Assembly: GCA_018304105.1 (NCBI GenBank) | Contig: JAGVWX010000015.1 | Location: forward strand, 1-64,000 | Reading direction: 5' to 3' | DNA length: 64,000 nucleotides | Source of the DNA: Candidatus Pacearchaeota archaeon | GTDB taxonomy: Archaea > Nanobdellota > Nanobdellia > Pacearchaeales > GW2011-AR1 | Shown: positions 55,817-64,000 of the stretch, one piece after another | Numbering within the stretch: position 1 is the first letter of the stretch | How the letters are laid out: every line of letters begins with the position of its first letter | Position numbers and translations under genes: made by a program | The notes under the pieces: model-generated | Database searches by the model: none | What the model was told of the DNA's origin: nothing | What the model saw: only the letters and a program-made list of their open reading frames with translations

Positions 55817-57004
55817 TTAAACGCACTGTGCAGCAGCTGCAGAATCAGCGCTTGTTGTTGTCCAGCCAAATCCTGGAGAAGGTGAAGCAGAACTTAACTG
55901 TGTTGTGCATTCTTCTGGAGAGGTATTGAAAGCAGCGCAAACCGTTGCAAGCAGTGAAGCAGGATCTCTTCCAGAGTTTGCTTGCTTGCCGTTTACTATC
56001 AAGGTTGGAGAACCCTGAACGCCATATTGCTCGTTCTCTGCTTTGTTAATATTAAATGGTGGATACTGCCCACTCAACCAAGTTGACTGGTCATTAAAGT
56101 TCTTCATTATATTATATTGCGTGTCTGTCTTTTTTGTGCAGGCATCCATCTTCACAGTATTAACACCCGATGTCTTCAAGCACGCTGCTGAATCGCTAGC
56201 ATCAAGGAAGCATTTCAAATAACCTAAGAATTTATCGCCCTGTTCTGTTTCGATGCAATACTGTCTAAGGTTTTCCGTTACTTCTTTCTCGCCATGCATG
56301 GCATAACTCACAAACTTAATCTCAAAGTCTATCTTGTCTCCAAGTAAAGTTGCAACTGGCAAAATGCCCTTTTCAATCTGCGTTCCATATGGGCAGTAAC
56401 TCATAATAAATAATTCAACTTTTGGCTTGTCAGACTTAGGAACTGAAGTGTCCGCCTGAACTCCTCCGCTATTATCCGTCGTGTCAGTTGCAGTTGTATC
56501 AGTTGCAGTTGTGTCTTCAACTCCGCTCAGGGAAACAGGATTTCCAACCAAGAACTCTCCATCAAGAGTTGTATAAACCGGAACTTGCTGGCCTTGGTAA
56601 GTCAGCATAACCTGATAGAACTGACCGTCTTGCTCTGCAGACACTAATTCTATTTCTCCCGTAACGCTTGGGTTTGAATTCAAAAATTCTAGAACTTTTT
56701 GCCCAGCTTCATCAGAGCTGATTTTTGCTCCGCCGCTGGCTCCGCCAGTTCCAAAAATTAAAACAAGTACCAAAACAACTCCCAAAACAACAGTAGAAGC
56801 AATCCACGGATTCGTTCTCAAATTTTTAAAATACCTTCCAACTGGAACTTCAATCACCTCACTCTTTTCAGTTTTCTCAAGAGTGCCTTGGATGTTGTCA
56901 ACATTCTTTTTAGTTACCATTGGGTTGTAGAAATATGTAGAGTTTAAAAATGTTTTGTTAACTTCAGATTTGGCAAGACGGACTTTAATTAAACCAAATA
57001 ACAA
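55817..57004 (-). CDS. Membrane-anchored DsbA/thioredoxin-fold protein
   Basis: TM, then VELFIMSYCPYGTQIEKGILPVATLL...GVQGSPTLIVNGKQ; true start may be the internal MVTKKNVDN. Confidence 0.85.
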   Translation of the reverse strand: MLFGLIKVRLAKSEVNKTFLNSTYFYNPMVTKKNVDNIQGTLEKTEKSEVIEVPVGRYFKNLRTNPWIASTVVLGVVLVLVLIFGTGGASGGAKISSDEAGQKVLEFLNSNPSVTGEIELVSAEQDGQFYQVMLTYQGQQVPVYTTLDGEFLVGNPVSLSGVEDTTATDTTATDTTDNSGGVQADTSVPKSDKPKVELFIMSYCPYGTQIEKGILPVATLLGDKIDFEIKFVSYAMHGEKEVTENLRQYCIETEQGDKFLGYLKCFLDASDSAACLKTSGVNTVKMDACTKKTDTQYNIMKNFNDQSTWLSGQYPPFNINKAENEQYGVQGSPTLIVNGKQANSGRDPASLLATVCAAFNTSPEECTTQLSSASPSPGFGWTTTSADSAAAAQCV

Positions 57005-57099
57005 AATAAATTATTATTTCACCAATAACTTGTTAGCATTTCGGCATGGTGAGTTTGGTTTATTAATATCGTAGCTATCTAATAATATCATAAAGGTAA

Positions 57100-57501
57100 T
57101 TACATTGTCCTTCTCCTGAAAGCATCCCTTGCGTTTAACTCGTTTTGCATATTTTCTGGTCTTCTGACATCTCCCATCGCCCCAGGAAACTCAAACTTTC
57201 CTTGTCTGGGTTTCTTGTTTCTTCTCATTTCCTGATACTTTAAAATGTAAGCTCTCATCTCCGCATCTACAGCAATCACCAAATCGTTTATATCTCCAAT
57301 GCTGCAATCTCTTATAGGAATTTTCCCATCATACTGCTCGCCTATCCAAACATCTACATCATCCAAACCCATTTTAATCAAGAAATCTATCTTCTTGTCA
57401 ACATCAACGTGCGCCCCGTAAATCGGCAGTGTTCTCGCAACCTTCCTCATCCTAAAAATAAATCGGTAATTCTCTTCGGTGTATTCATATCTGATTGGCA
57501 T
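57100..57501 (-). CDS. Hypothetical protein
   Basis: MPIRYEYTEENYRFIFRMRKVARTLP...; start at 57501 preferred, about 25 nt from the TTATAA box. Confidence 0.55.
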   Translation of the reverse strand: MPIRYEYTEENYRFIFRMRKVARTLPIYGAHVDVDKKIDFLIKMGLDDVDVWIGEQYDGKIPIRDCSIGDINDLVIAVDAEMRAYILKYQEMRRNKKPRQGKFEFPGAMGDVRRPENMQNELNARDAFRRRTM

Positions 57502-57523
57502 GTGTTCTCCACGACAATCATTC

Positions 57524-57529
57524 TTATAA
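57524..57529. promoter_or_regulatory. Shared bidirectional TATA box
   Basis: Palindromic TTATAA about 27 nt from the + start (57554) and about 25 nt from the - start (57501). Confidence 0.55.
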
Positions 57530-57553
57530 ATTCTCATATGCTGGCGTCTTTTC

Positions 57554-58984
57554 ATGGATTATTACAAGGCTGGTTTTACTGATAAGGACCTGCGTCGCGC
57601 TGCCCCGGCAGCCGTCGGGTTCGGAAGGCAAAGAAGAAAGATATTAGATGAGGTCATTGCACCAGAGTACATTGATTTTTTGGGAAGGTCTAGAGTTCCA
57701 AGAGAAGTTGTGCATAGCGTTATAGGAATGGTCAAATCACATGGTTACGTTGCAGGAATAAACGATTCAAAGCCATTTTTTGTTAGCAACGATGAGTCAA
57801 ATGCATTTGCAGTTGTTCATCCAGGCCGCGGCCACCATCGGTTGAACCGAGGCATTAGGCTGATTCTTACTCACATTGATTCTCCATGTTTGAAATTAAA
57901 AACTTCTCCGACCTTGCTTCCTGGAGCCCAAGACGATATGGTTCTCTTGCCTGGTGTTCTTCTCGACGCCCAAAATTATGGATATATAATTCCTGCTCAT
58001 TGGATGGGCAGAAACCTAAGATTAATAGGGGAAGTTGTCTCAGGAGGGAGAACAAGAAGATTTGAACTTCCCGTCTTCAGCAGCATCTATGCAGCGCATC
58101 TCAAAGATAAAAAAGAAGTGACAGAAGATGACTTAAAACTTGAAACCGGCGCTCAGAGTGTAAGAGAACTCTACGAACTTTTGGGGGTGAACGGAGAAGC
58201 TGATTTTGCAAGACTTCGCAGTCATGTTGTTCCGGACGAGAAGCCAAGATTAATAGGCAATGGTGAATTCATTTCAGGTTATGGCCACGACGACAAAGCT
58301 TGTGTTTACGCGGCTGTCAAAGCCCTAGTAGAATCTAAGCCAACTTCTCCTTGTTTTGTTTTTGGCCTTGACAAAGAAGAAATAGGAAGCCACAGCCCAA
58401 ACGCCGCCTTTAGCGGTTTCGTCAGAAGAGTTATTTCTGAAACCTTAGCTAGATTTTCCGGAAACGGCAGAAGAACCCGGCCTCTGGAAGAGCTGATTGA
58501 CAGGGGCCTCATGAAAGGAGTTCCAGCTATAAGCGCAGATGTCGACGCCGGCTCAGGATATTTTGAGTCACAGAGCGATACAATAGACGGCAATCACATA
58601 GCAAAAGTTTTGCATGGACCAGCCATATATGTTCATGGGGTCTCGGAGGGAAACGCAGTCACACAAAGGCGTCTTGATTACATGGTTACGCTGCTCGATG
58701 AAAACCTTGGACCGACGCGGCAGATAGCAGAGCGGAGATATCAGATAACAGGCAGCGCACTAAACCCAAGTCACAGCGAACCAGGCGAAACTCTTGCAAG
58801 AATTTTCGTTAGAGAAAATATTGATGTTATGGATATGGGCCCACCCGTTCTTGCAGTTCACAACCTCTCAGAGGAATTAAGTTCAATAGATTTATACTGG
58901 ACAATTCAGGCCTACAAAGCTTATTTTGAAGAGAGGCCTTCTTTCAGGGGTGGCGGGAGAAAAAAAGTTAAACCCACCGACTAA
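57554..58984 (+). CDS. M18 family aminopeptidase
   Basis: LTHIDSPCLKLKTSP, GYGHDDKACVYAAVKAL, FGLDKEEIGSHSPNAAFSGF, SADVDAGSG. Confidence 0.88.
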   Translation: MDYYKAGFTDKDLRRAAPAAVGFGRQRRKILDEVIAPEYIDFLGRSRVPREVVHSVIGMVKSHGYVAGINDSKPFFVSNDESNAFAVVHPGRGHHRLNRGIRLILTHIDSPCLKLKTSPTLLPGAQDDMVLLPGVLLDAQNYGYIIPAHWMGRNLRLIGEVVSGGRTRRFELPVFSSIYAAHLKDKKEVTEDDLKLETGAQSVRELYELLGVNGEADFARLRSHVVPDEKPRLIGNGEFISGYGHDDKACVYAAVKALVESKPTSPCFVFGLDKEEIGSHSPNAAFSGFVRRVISETLARFSGNGRRTRPLEELIDRGLMKGVPAISADVDAGSGYFESQSDTIDGNHIAKVLHGPAIYVHGVSEGNAVTQRRLDYMVTLLDENLGPTRQIAERRYQITGSALNPSHSEPGETLARIFVRENIDVMDMGPPVLAVHNLSEELSSIDLYWTIQAYKAYFEERPSFRGGGRKKVKPTD

Positions 58985-59208
58985 CAACATCGAAATCAAA
59001 GAACGATAAGTGAGAGATATCGATTTAGATATTTAACCAGCAACATTTCGATTCTCGGGCAGTGGTTTGATAACTTCTGGGTGGGGTGGCTGAGCAGAAA
59101 CAAATAATCTCCTTAGGGCCTTGTTTACATCTCTTTTCAGAGTTAGTTAGTTATATTTCTAACCGTAACAATTAATAATTCCCCTTTCTTGCTCATTCCG
59201 AGGTGTAA

Positions 59209-60519
59209 ATGGCATACGATATTGTAATAGGAAGAACAGATTCTGACAAGGATAAATTTGGCGACCGCGGCTTAGTAATGATTGGCAAGGGCTACGTCAA
59301 GATGGGAAATTACACTTCTTTGTCAAATAAAATCTGGCTCGACATTGCCCGCTCTCACGTCATTCTCGTCGCTGGCAAAAGAGGTTCAGGAAAGAGTTAT
59401 ACTTTAGGCACAATCGCAGAGGAGCTTTCAAACCTTCCTCCAGAAGCCGCGAAAAACATCGCGCCGATAATTTTCGATACGATGGGAATTTTCTGGACAA
59501 TGAAATACAAGAATGAAAAAGACAAGCCGCTCTTGGAGAGTTGGGGCCTCGAAACAAAAAACCTCCCAGTAAAAGTATTCGTCCCATTCGGAAAAGAAAA
59601 AGATTATCGTGAAAAAAACATCCCGTTCGACAAAACGTTTGCATTAAAACCAAGTGAGCTCGACGCCGAAGATTGGATAACGATTTTTAATCTGGGAATG
59701 ACTTCCTTAACCGGAGTTTTATTATCGAGAGTTATAACGAAACTTCAGGAAAATAAAAGAACATTCACCATCGACGACATTCAGGCTGCAATTCATTCAG
59801 ACCACGAATCAAGCAAGGACACAAAAGAAATCGTCTCTTCACTTTTCTTAGCCGCAGCGACTTGGGGAATTTTTTCGATATCAAAAGAAGGAACCGAAAT
59901 TTCAGATTTAGTCAACGCCGGCACAACCACAATATTAGACGTTTCAATTTATTCATCAGTTGGTGCCTTCAATGTCCGCGCCTTGGTAATTTCATTAATC
60001 TCGAGAAAACTCTTTAACACAAGAATGGACGCGAGAAAGAAAGAAGAATTAGAAGCGTTGCAGCACGGCCAGGATTATCTTGCTTATAAAACAACAAGAA
60101 AAGAACCATTAGTTTGGATTTTCATTGACGAAGCTCACGAATTTCTTCCAAGGGACGACAAAACTCCCGCAACCGACGCATTAGTCCAGATTTTAAGGGA
60201 AGGCCGCCAGCCCGGAATTTCTCTCGTTCTCGCGACCCAGCAGCCGGGCCAAATTCATAAGGACGTCATGACTCAATCAGACATTGTCATCGCCCATCGT
60301 CTCACCGCCCAGCCAGACATCGAATCATTAAATCAGATAATGCAGACATATTTGCTCTCAAGCATCAAGCAGCAGATTGACGACCTCCCCCGTGAAACTG
60401 GCGCCGCAATTATCCTAGACGACAATTCAGAAAGAATTTATCCAGTTAGAATGCGTCCAAGATTCACCTGGCACGGAGGCGAAGCGCCGACTGCTGTGAA
60501 GGCTGACTTGAAATTTTAA
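59209..60519 (+). CDS. HerA/DUF87-type ATPase
   Basis: VILVAGKRGSGKSYTLGTIAEEL, WIFIDEAHEFLPRDDKTPATDALVQILREGRQPGISLVLATQQPGQIHKDVMTQSDI. Confidence 0.92.
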   Translation: MAYDIVIGRTDSDKDKFGDRGLVMIGKGYVKMGNYTSLSNKIWLDIARSHVILVAGKRGSGKSYTLGTIAEELSNLPPEAAKNIAPIIFDTMGIFWTMKYKNEKDKPLLESWGLETKNLPVKVFVPFGKEKDYREKNIPFDKTFALKPSELDAEDWITIFNLGMTSLTGVLLSRVITKLQENKRTFTIDDIQAAIHSDHESSKDTKEIVSSLFLAAATWGIFSISKEGTEISDLVNAGTTTILDVSIYSSVGAFNVRALVISLISRKLFNTRMDARKKEELEALQHGQDYLAYKTTRKEPLVWIFIDEAHEFLPRDDKTPATDALVQILREGRQPGISLVLATQQPGQIHKDVMTQSDIVIAHRLTAQPDIESLNQIMQTYLLSSIKQQIDDLPRETGAAIILDDNSERIYPVRMRPRFTWHGGEAPTAVKADLKF

Positions 60520-60848
60520 TTATCAAAATTTCCGCCGACGCCAACAGGCCATTCAGAAGGAATTTCTCTTGCAACAGGAGGTCTGGAAAATGTTTCGTAA
60601 GCCGCCTCAAAGTGTTCATTGCCTCGAGTTATTGCAACCATTCTAACTGCCTCAGGAGACTGCGTTCTAAGCAGATGAGTTTGAGTTAACTCAACGTGAA
60701 CCTCGTCTCCTTCCAATACATATCTTCCATTCCCATTTCCCGCAGGATGATATCCCGATTTTTCTAAATAAGAAGCAAGTTCTTCAACCCGGTCAACCCC
60801 ATCAGGAAACTGTTCATTAACTTGGTTTATCAAGTCGTGTAGACGCAT
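60516..60848 (-). CDS. Hypothetical protein
   Basis: 110-aa ORF. Confidence 0.5.
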   Translation of the reverse strand: MRLHDLINQVNEQFPDGVDRVEELASYLEKSGYHPAGNGNGRYVLEGDEVHVELTQTHLLRTQSPEAVRMVAITRGNEHFEAAYETFSRPPVAREIPSEWPVGVGGNFDN

Positions 60849-60938
60849 GCAGTTAATTAATTTTCAGCCCTTTTTAAATTTTCACGTTCATAAAACGGAG
60901 ACCTCAATGTTTAAAAAGCCACATTTATGTAAATTCCT

Positions 60939-61286
60939 ATGACAGAAATGACACATAAAGATACATACACAAGAGAAGAATTAGCTGATGCTGGCTTTGT
61001 TCCGGCAAGAACACCGAATTGGCTTGCTTGGAGCGACGGTGTGAGCAGAGGAATACATACCAAACAAATTCCCAATAGCGATAGTTATACTATTCATGGG
61101 GTTTGGTCAGGACTTACCAGGGTTGACACAGATCACTTGTCTGGATACTTGAGAGAACATTCGCTTGACGAGTTAAAAGATTTATTGCAAGATTCTCAAG
61201 CGGTTAGAAATCTTGCGCACACACGTCTTGGCGTTCCTCTAAGAAGATTTTATAAAGATTTGCGGAGAGAAATGAAATCAACTTAA
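60939..61286 (+). CDS. Hypothetical protein
   Basis: 115-aa ORF. Confidence 0.5.
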   Translation: MTEMTHKDTYTREELADAGFVPARTPNWLAWSDGVSRGIHTKQIPNSDSYTIHGVWSGLTRVDTDHLSGYLREHSLDELKDLLQDSQAVRNLAHTRLGVPLRRFYKDLRREMKST

Positions 61287-62048
61287 GACTTTCAAATCAA
61301 CCCTAAATCTATACTTCTTCGTCCCAATCTCCCCAGCCTTCTTGACTTTCAAAATTCTGATTTTCCGTCGAGCTTTCAAAGCTTCCTCTCGAATCATTGA
61401 AATCATCTCATCCTTTTCCAATTCAGGATAAAATCCATAATAATGAATAATCCCATTTTTCTTTACAACAGGAAAAGTAACATTCAAAAATGAATCCTTC
61501 AAATTAGGCCGAGCCATAACAACCCTATCAAACTTTTTTTTCATCTTCGGCAAAACTCTTTTCACATCTCCTTGGATAATTTCCACATTCGTTAATTTAT
61601 TTCTCTTCACATTTTCAAGAGCATATTTAGAACACTCTCTTCCTAACTCAACAGAAACAACTTTCTTCGCCTTTGAGTGTTTAGAAATCACAATCGCGAA
61701 CGGCGCAACTCCTCCGAACATCACAAGAACATTCTCGCCCTTCTTCGTCATCTTGGCAATCTCCAATCTTTCAGCAGAAAGCCGAGGCGAAAAATAACAG
61801 CTATCAACATTAAGTCTGAACAAGCATCCGTTCTCTTTGTAAAGCGCTTCTTTCGTCTTTTCTCCAGCGAGATATTTCGTTGACTGCGTCCGAAGTCTTC
61901 CTGAAAACTTATTTGATTTTTCAAGCACAGTCCGCACCGCTTTGTGCTCTTTTAAAAACTTCTCAGCAATTTTTTTCTTATTTCTTAATTTATCCTCTTC
62001 CCTGAACTTAATAATCGCAATATTTCCAACAACATCGTAATTCGCCAT
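61278..62048 (-). CDS. Trm5-like tRNA (guanine37-N1)-methyltransferase
   Basis: MANYDVVGNIAIIKFREED, LRTQSTKYLAGEKTKEALYKENGCLFRLNVDSCYFSPRLSAERLEIAKM; start MANYD preferred. Confidence 0.9.
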   Translation of the reverse strand: MANYDVVGNIAIIKFREEDKLRNKKKIAEKFLKEHKAVRTVLEKSNKFSGRLRTQSTKYLAGEKTKEALYKENGCLFRLNVDSCYFSPRLSAERLEIAKMTKKGENVLVMFGGVAPFAIVISKHSKAKKVVSVELGRECSKYALENVKRNKLTNVEIIQGDVKRVLPKMKKKFDRVVMARPNLKDSFLNVTFPVVKKNGIIHYYGFYPELEKDEMISMIREEALKARRKIRILKVKKAGEIGTKKYRFRVDLKVLS

Positions 62049-62405
62049 ATGCTCTTGAGTGAAATAATGTTTAAAAACCCGTCGCACCATAAAGAAAAAT
62101 GAGTTCAGCACCAGCAGCATTAAGTGAACGTGAAGTAGCTTTAATTCTTTACAAACCGATTAGTTATCAGTTCTCGTAATTTTAATTTAATCCAATCTCT
62201 AAGAACCTAATCACAACTCAGTTAAGATGGTTTATTATTTTCTGGAGGTGGGGAGGCGGGGCAGAGTCCCACAACAAAACTTTCGGCTCCGTGAGCCAGC
62301 GATAATATTTTTCGTAAGGCGAGCGAAGCGAGCTCGTTACTAATCTAAAGGTAAGAAAACATTTAAATACAAATCTATATTAATCTTAATATCAAAAGAG
62401 GCACA

Positions 62406-62672
62406 ATGATACGAAGTACGTTAGGTTATGTTCTGACTGGTTTAGGAATTGTAGGCGTTGCCGCCTGGTCAATCCCAACTTTCAAAGCAGCAATTCCATT
62501 CTTAACTGTTCCCGCACTAGGCTCATTCAGCAGCGACACAGTTCTCATCACGGCTTCCGTAGTCCTCGCAGTCCTCGGTCTCTTTTTGATAAAGAAGGGC
62601 GGCGGCTTAAGGCGGGCCCGAGAAGTCCCAATCTTCCACGGCAAGAACGTTGTTGGTTATAGACGGCATTAA
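62406..62672 (+). CDS. Small membrane protein with C-terminal EVPIFHGK motif
   Basis: 88 aa, two TM, tail RRAREVPIFHGKNVVGYRRH. Confidence 0.6.
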   Translation: MIRSTLGYVLTGLGIVGVAAWSIPTFKAAIPFLTVPALGSFSSDTVLITASVVLAVLGLFLIKKGGGLRRAREVPIFHGKNVVGYRRH

Positions 62673-62935
62673 CAGTCATTGCCCCCACAACATTATCGGT
62701 GATTGATACATTAACGGACCAAGTATAAATAATACAACGACTATAAAATATCTAAAAAGGTGTCTAGACAAAAAAGATGCGAACATTAATGAAATGAATA
62801 GAAAATAGTTATCTCGAATTTGATATTATCTAAGGTAATTAATAATAATTAAATCGTCCCAACGTCTCCCAACCCAAGCCATAAATTATGTTCGTTAATA
62901 GTTTTTTCAATATACTCTAAATCTTTCATAGCAAA

Positions 62936-63793
62936 TTATTTTTCTTTCGTTCTTGATTTATGCACCGCAATATATCTCTTGATTAAGTAGCTAACAAATT
63001 GGTCTTCTGTTTTTTTCAAAGCTCCATAGTACTGCTTCTTTTTCTTGTTTTCAATTATGAGCATTGGAAAGCCATTGTCCCACAAGATTTTATTCATAAC
63101 CAATCTGCCGATTCTTCCGTTTCCGTCGCCAAACGGATGTATTTTCTCAAATTGGTAATGCGCCCTGGCCGACAATTCCACCGGATGAAGTTTTGATTCA
63201 TTGGTAACTTTCAGAAAACCATTCATTAACTTTTGAACATCCTGCCAGTCAGGGGCGCGGTAATTCCCAACTCTTACAAGATGTTCTCTGTATCTGCCCG
63301 CAATATCCGGTTTTGTCTCTCCGAAAATATTCTTATGCCATCTCAAGATAAGCTCATTTGAAAATCCGCTCTTCTCTTTCAGCATTTCTAAAAAGACTTT
63401 TGAATGCGCCTCCGTCTCTTTCACATCTCTTAACGGCTTGTTCGGAGAGATTTTATCTTCAACTATCCCTCTTGTTTCTTCAAACGTAATTGTCGAGCCT
63501 TCAATGGCATTGGTATTATAAGTAAATGCGATGGAAATTTCTCTTAACTCTTGCTCTTTCGCAGACTCCGGAATTCTTTTCCACTCTTCAAGAAAGTTTT
63601 TCTTTATCTTATCAAGTCTTGCATACAGTTCGCTATCAATTTCCTTCATAATCTCTTTTTTCAGTTCATCAAGATTTTTCGGAACTTCCTTTCCCAGATA
63701 CTTCTCTCTCGTCACAACCTTTCCGTTCTTTCTGAAAGAATGCTGAAGGTAATAAAATTCTTCGTTGCCCTTTTTTCTTTTCATGACTCTCAT
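62936..63793 (-). CDS. Fic domain protein
   Basis: NTNAIEGSTITFEET, KIHPFGDGNGRIGRLVMNKIL (Fic core HPFxDGNGRxxR). Confidence 0.95.
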   Translation of the reverse strand: MRVMKRKKGNEEFYYLQHSFRKNGKVVTREKYLGKEVPKNLDELKKEIMKEIDSELYARLDKIKKNFLEEWKRIPESAKEQELREISIAFTYNTNAIEGSTITFEETRGIVEDKISPNKPLRDVKETEAHSKVFLEMLKEKSGFSNELILRWHKNIFGETKPDIAGRYREHLVRVGNYRAPDWQDVQKLMNGFLKVTNESKLHPVELSARAHYQFEKIHPFGDGNGRIGRLVMNKILWDNGFPMLIIENKKKKQYYGALKKTEDQFVSYLIKRYIAVHKSRTKEK

Positions 63794-63845
63794 TCAATAA
63801 TTACCATTACAAGATATTTAAATCTTCCTTTTAAGGAAAAATGTA

Positions 63846-63935
63846 ATGGCAAGAGGCAGTAGCAGAAAAGTCAAAGAAGTTCCAATCTTCCACGGCAAGA
63901 AGGTACAATTGAACCAAAGCCGTAGGTACAATTGA
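63846..63935 (+). CDS. 29-aa microprotein with EVPIFHGK motif
   Basis: MARGSSRKVKEVPIFHGKKVQLNQSRRYN*. Confidence 0.4.
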   Translation: MARGSSRKVKEVPIFHGKKVQLNQSRRYN

Positions 63936-63941
63936 ACCAAA
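63901..63941 (+). repeat. Short tandem repeat (period 23)
   Basis: AGGTACAATTGAACCAAA at 63901-63918 and 63924-63941. Confidence 0.85.
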
Positions 63942-63973
63942 AAATATAAAAGCATTCTTTCTCTCTATGATTC

Positions 63974-64000
63974 ATGAAAATAGAAGACCACAATCGGAAT
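63974..64000 (+). CDS. 5' start of a CDS truncated at window edge
   Basis: ATGAAAATAGAAGACCACAATCGGAAT, open to the window end. Confidence 0.35.

Noticed and set aside
57502-57555. Start-codon overlap (CATG) between the two divergent genes at 57.5 kb
   Set aside because: The longest minus-strand ORF starts there, but the internal ATG at 57501 fits the TATA spacing better, so the overlap is probably an ORF-caller artifact.

Overview
This 64-kb window looks like archaeal chromosome, probably from a small-genome, DPANN-like lineage. Supporting marks are RFC small and large subunits, a HerA-like ATPase, Trm5, TrmB and RHH regulators, many leaderless genes behind TATA boxes, and many small orphan proteins. 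Core genes include ileS, rnhB, rfcS, rfcL, an XPD/DinG-type helicase, SMC, endonuclease IV, SOD, peroxiredoxin, M18 aminopeptidase, TatD, PPIases, a Bud23-like methyltransferase, Fic, tRNA-Ser(GCT) and initiator tRNA-Met(CAT). The most unusual part is a same-strand accessory island at about 20.6-30.8 kb. It carries ArsR, two membrane-anchored winged-helix regulators with extracytoplasmic Cys loops, DUF302, two DUF5676-like proteins, a Met/Gly-rich secreted peptide, a DsbA-like oxidoreductase, a cupredoxin, PCYCGC-motif, DUF2933-like and HMA-like proteins, and several membrane proteins with CC/CxxC motifs. It also holds three adjacent single-TM proteins that end in MVGGC, MVGGC and a decayed MVGGH. 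Two island promoters share a GAACYAGTTC palindrome, and a recurrent ATGAAAGGAGG leader precedes or overlaps several starts. I read this as an undescribed envelope thiol/copper-handling system. Other notable items are an SMC with a 522-aa LAGLIDADG intein in its Walker A motif and a Rad50-like CPLC hook instead of a hinge; two tRNA genes flanked by partial 14-nt duplications bracketing a shared ~29-bp element; several dispersed intergenic repeat families; a single TTATAA box serving two divergent leaderless genes; and several microproteins missing from or mis-started in the ORF track. All family assignments come from reading the sequence; no database search was run.
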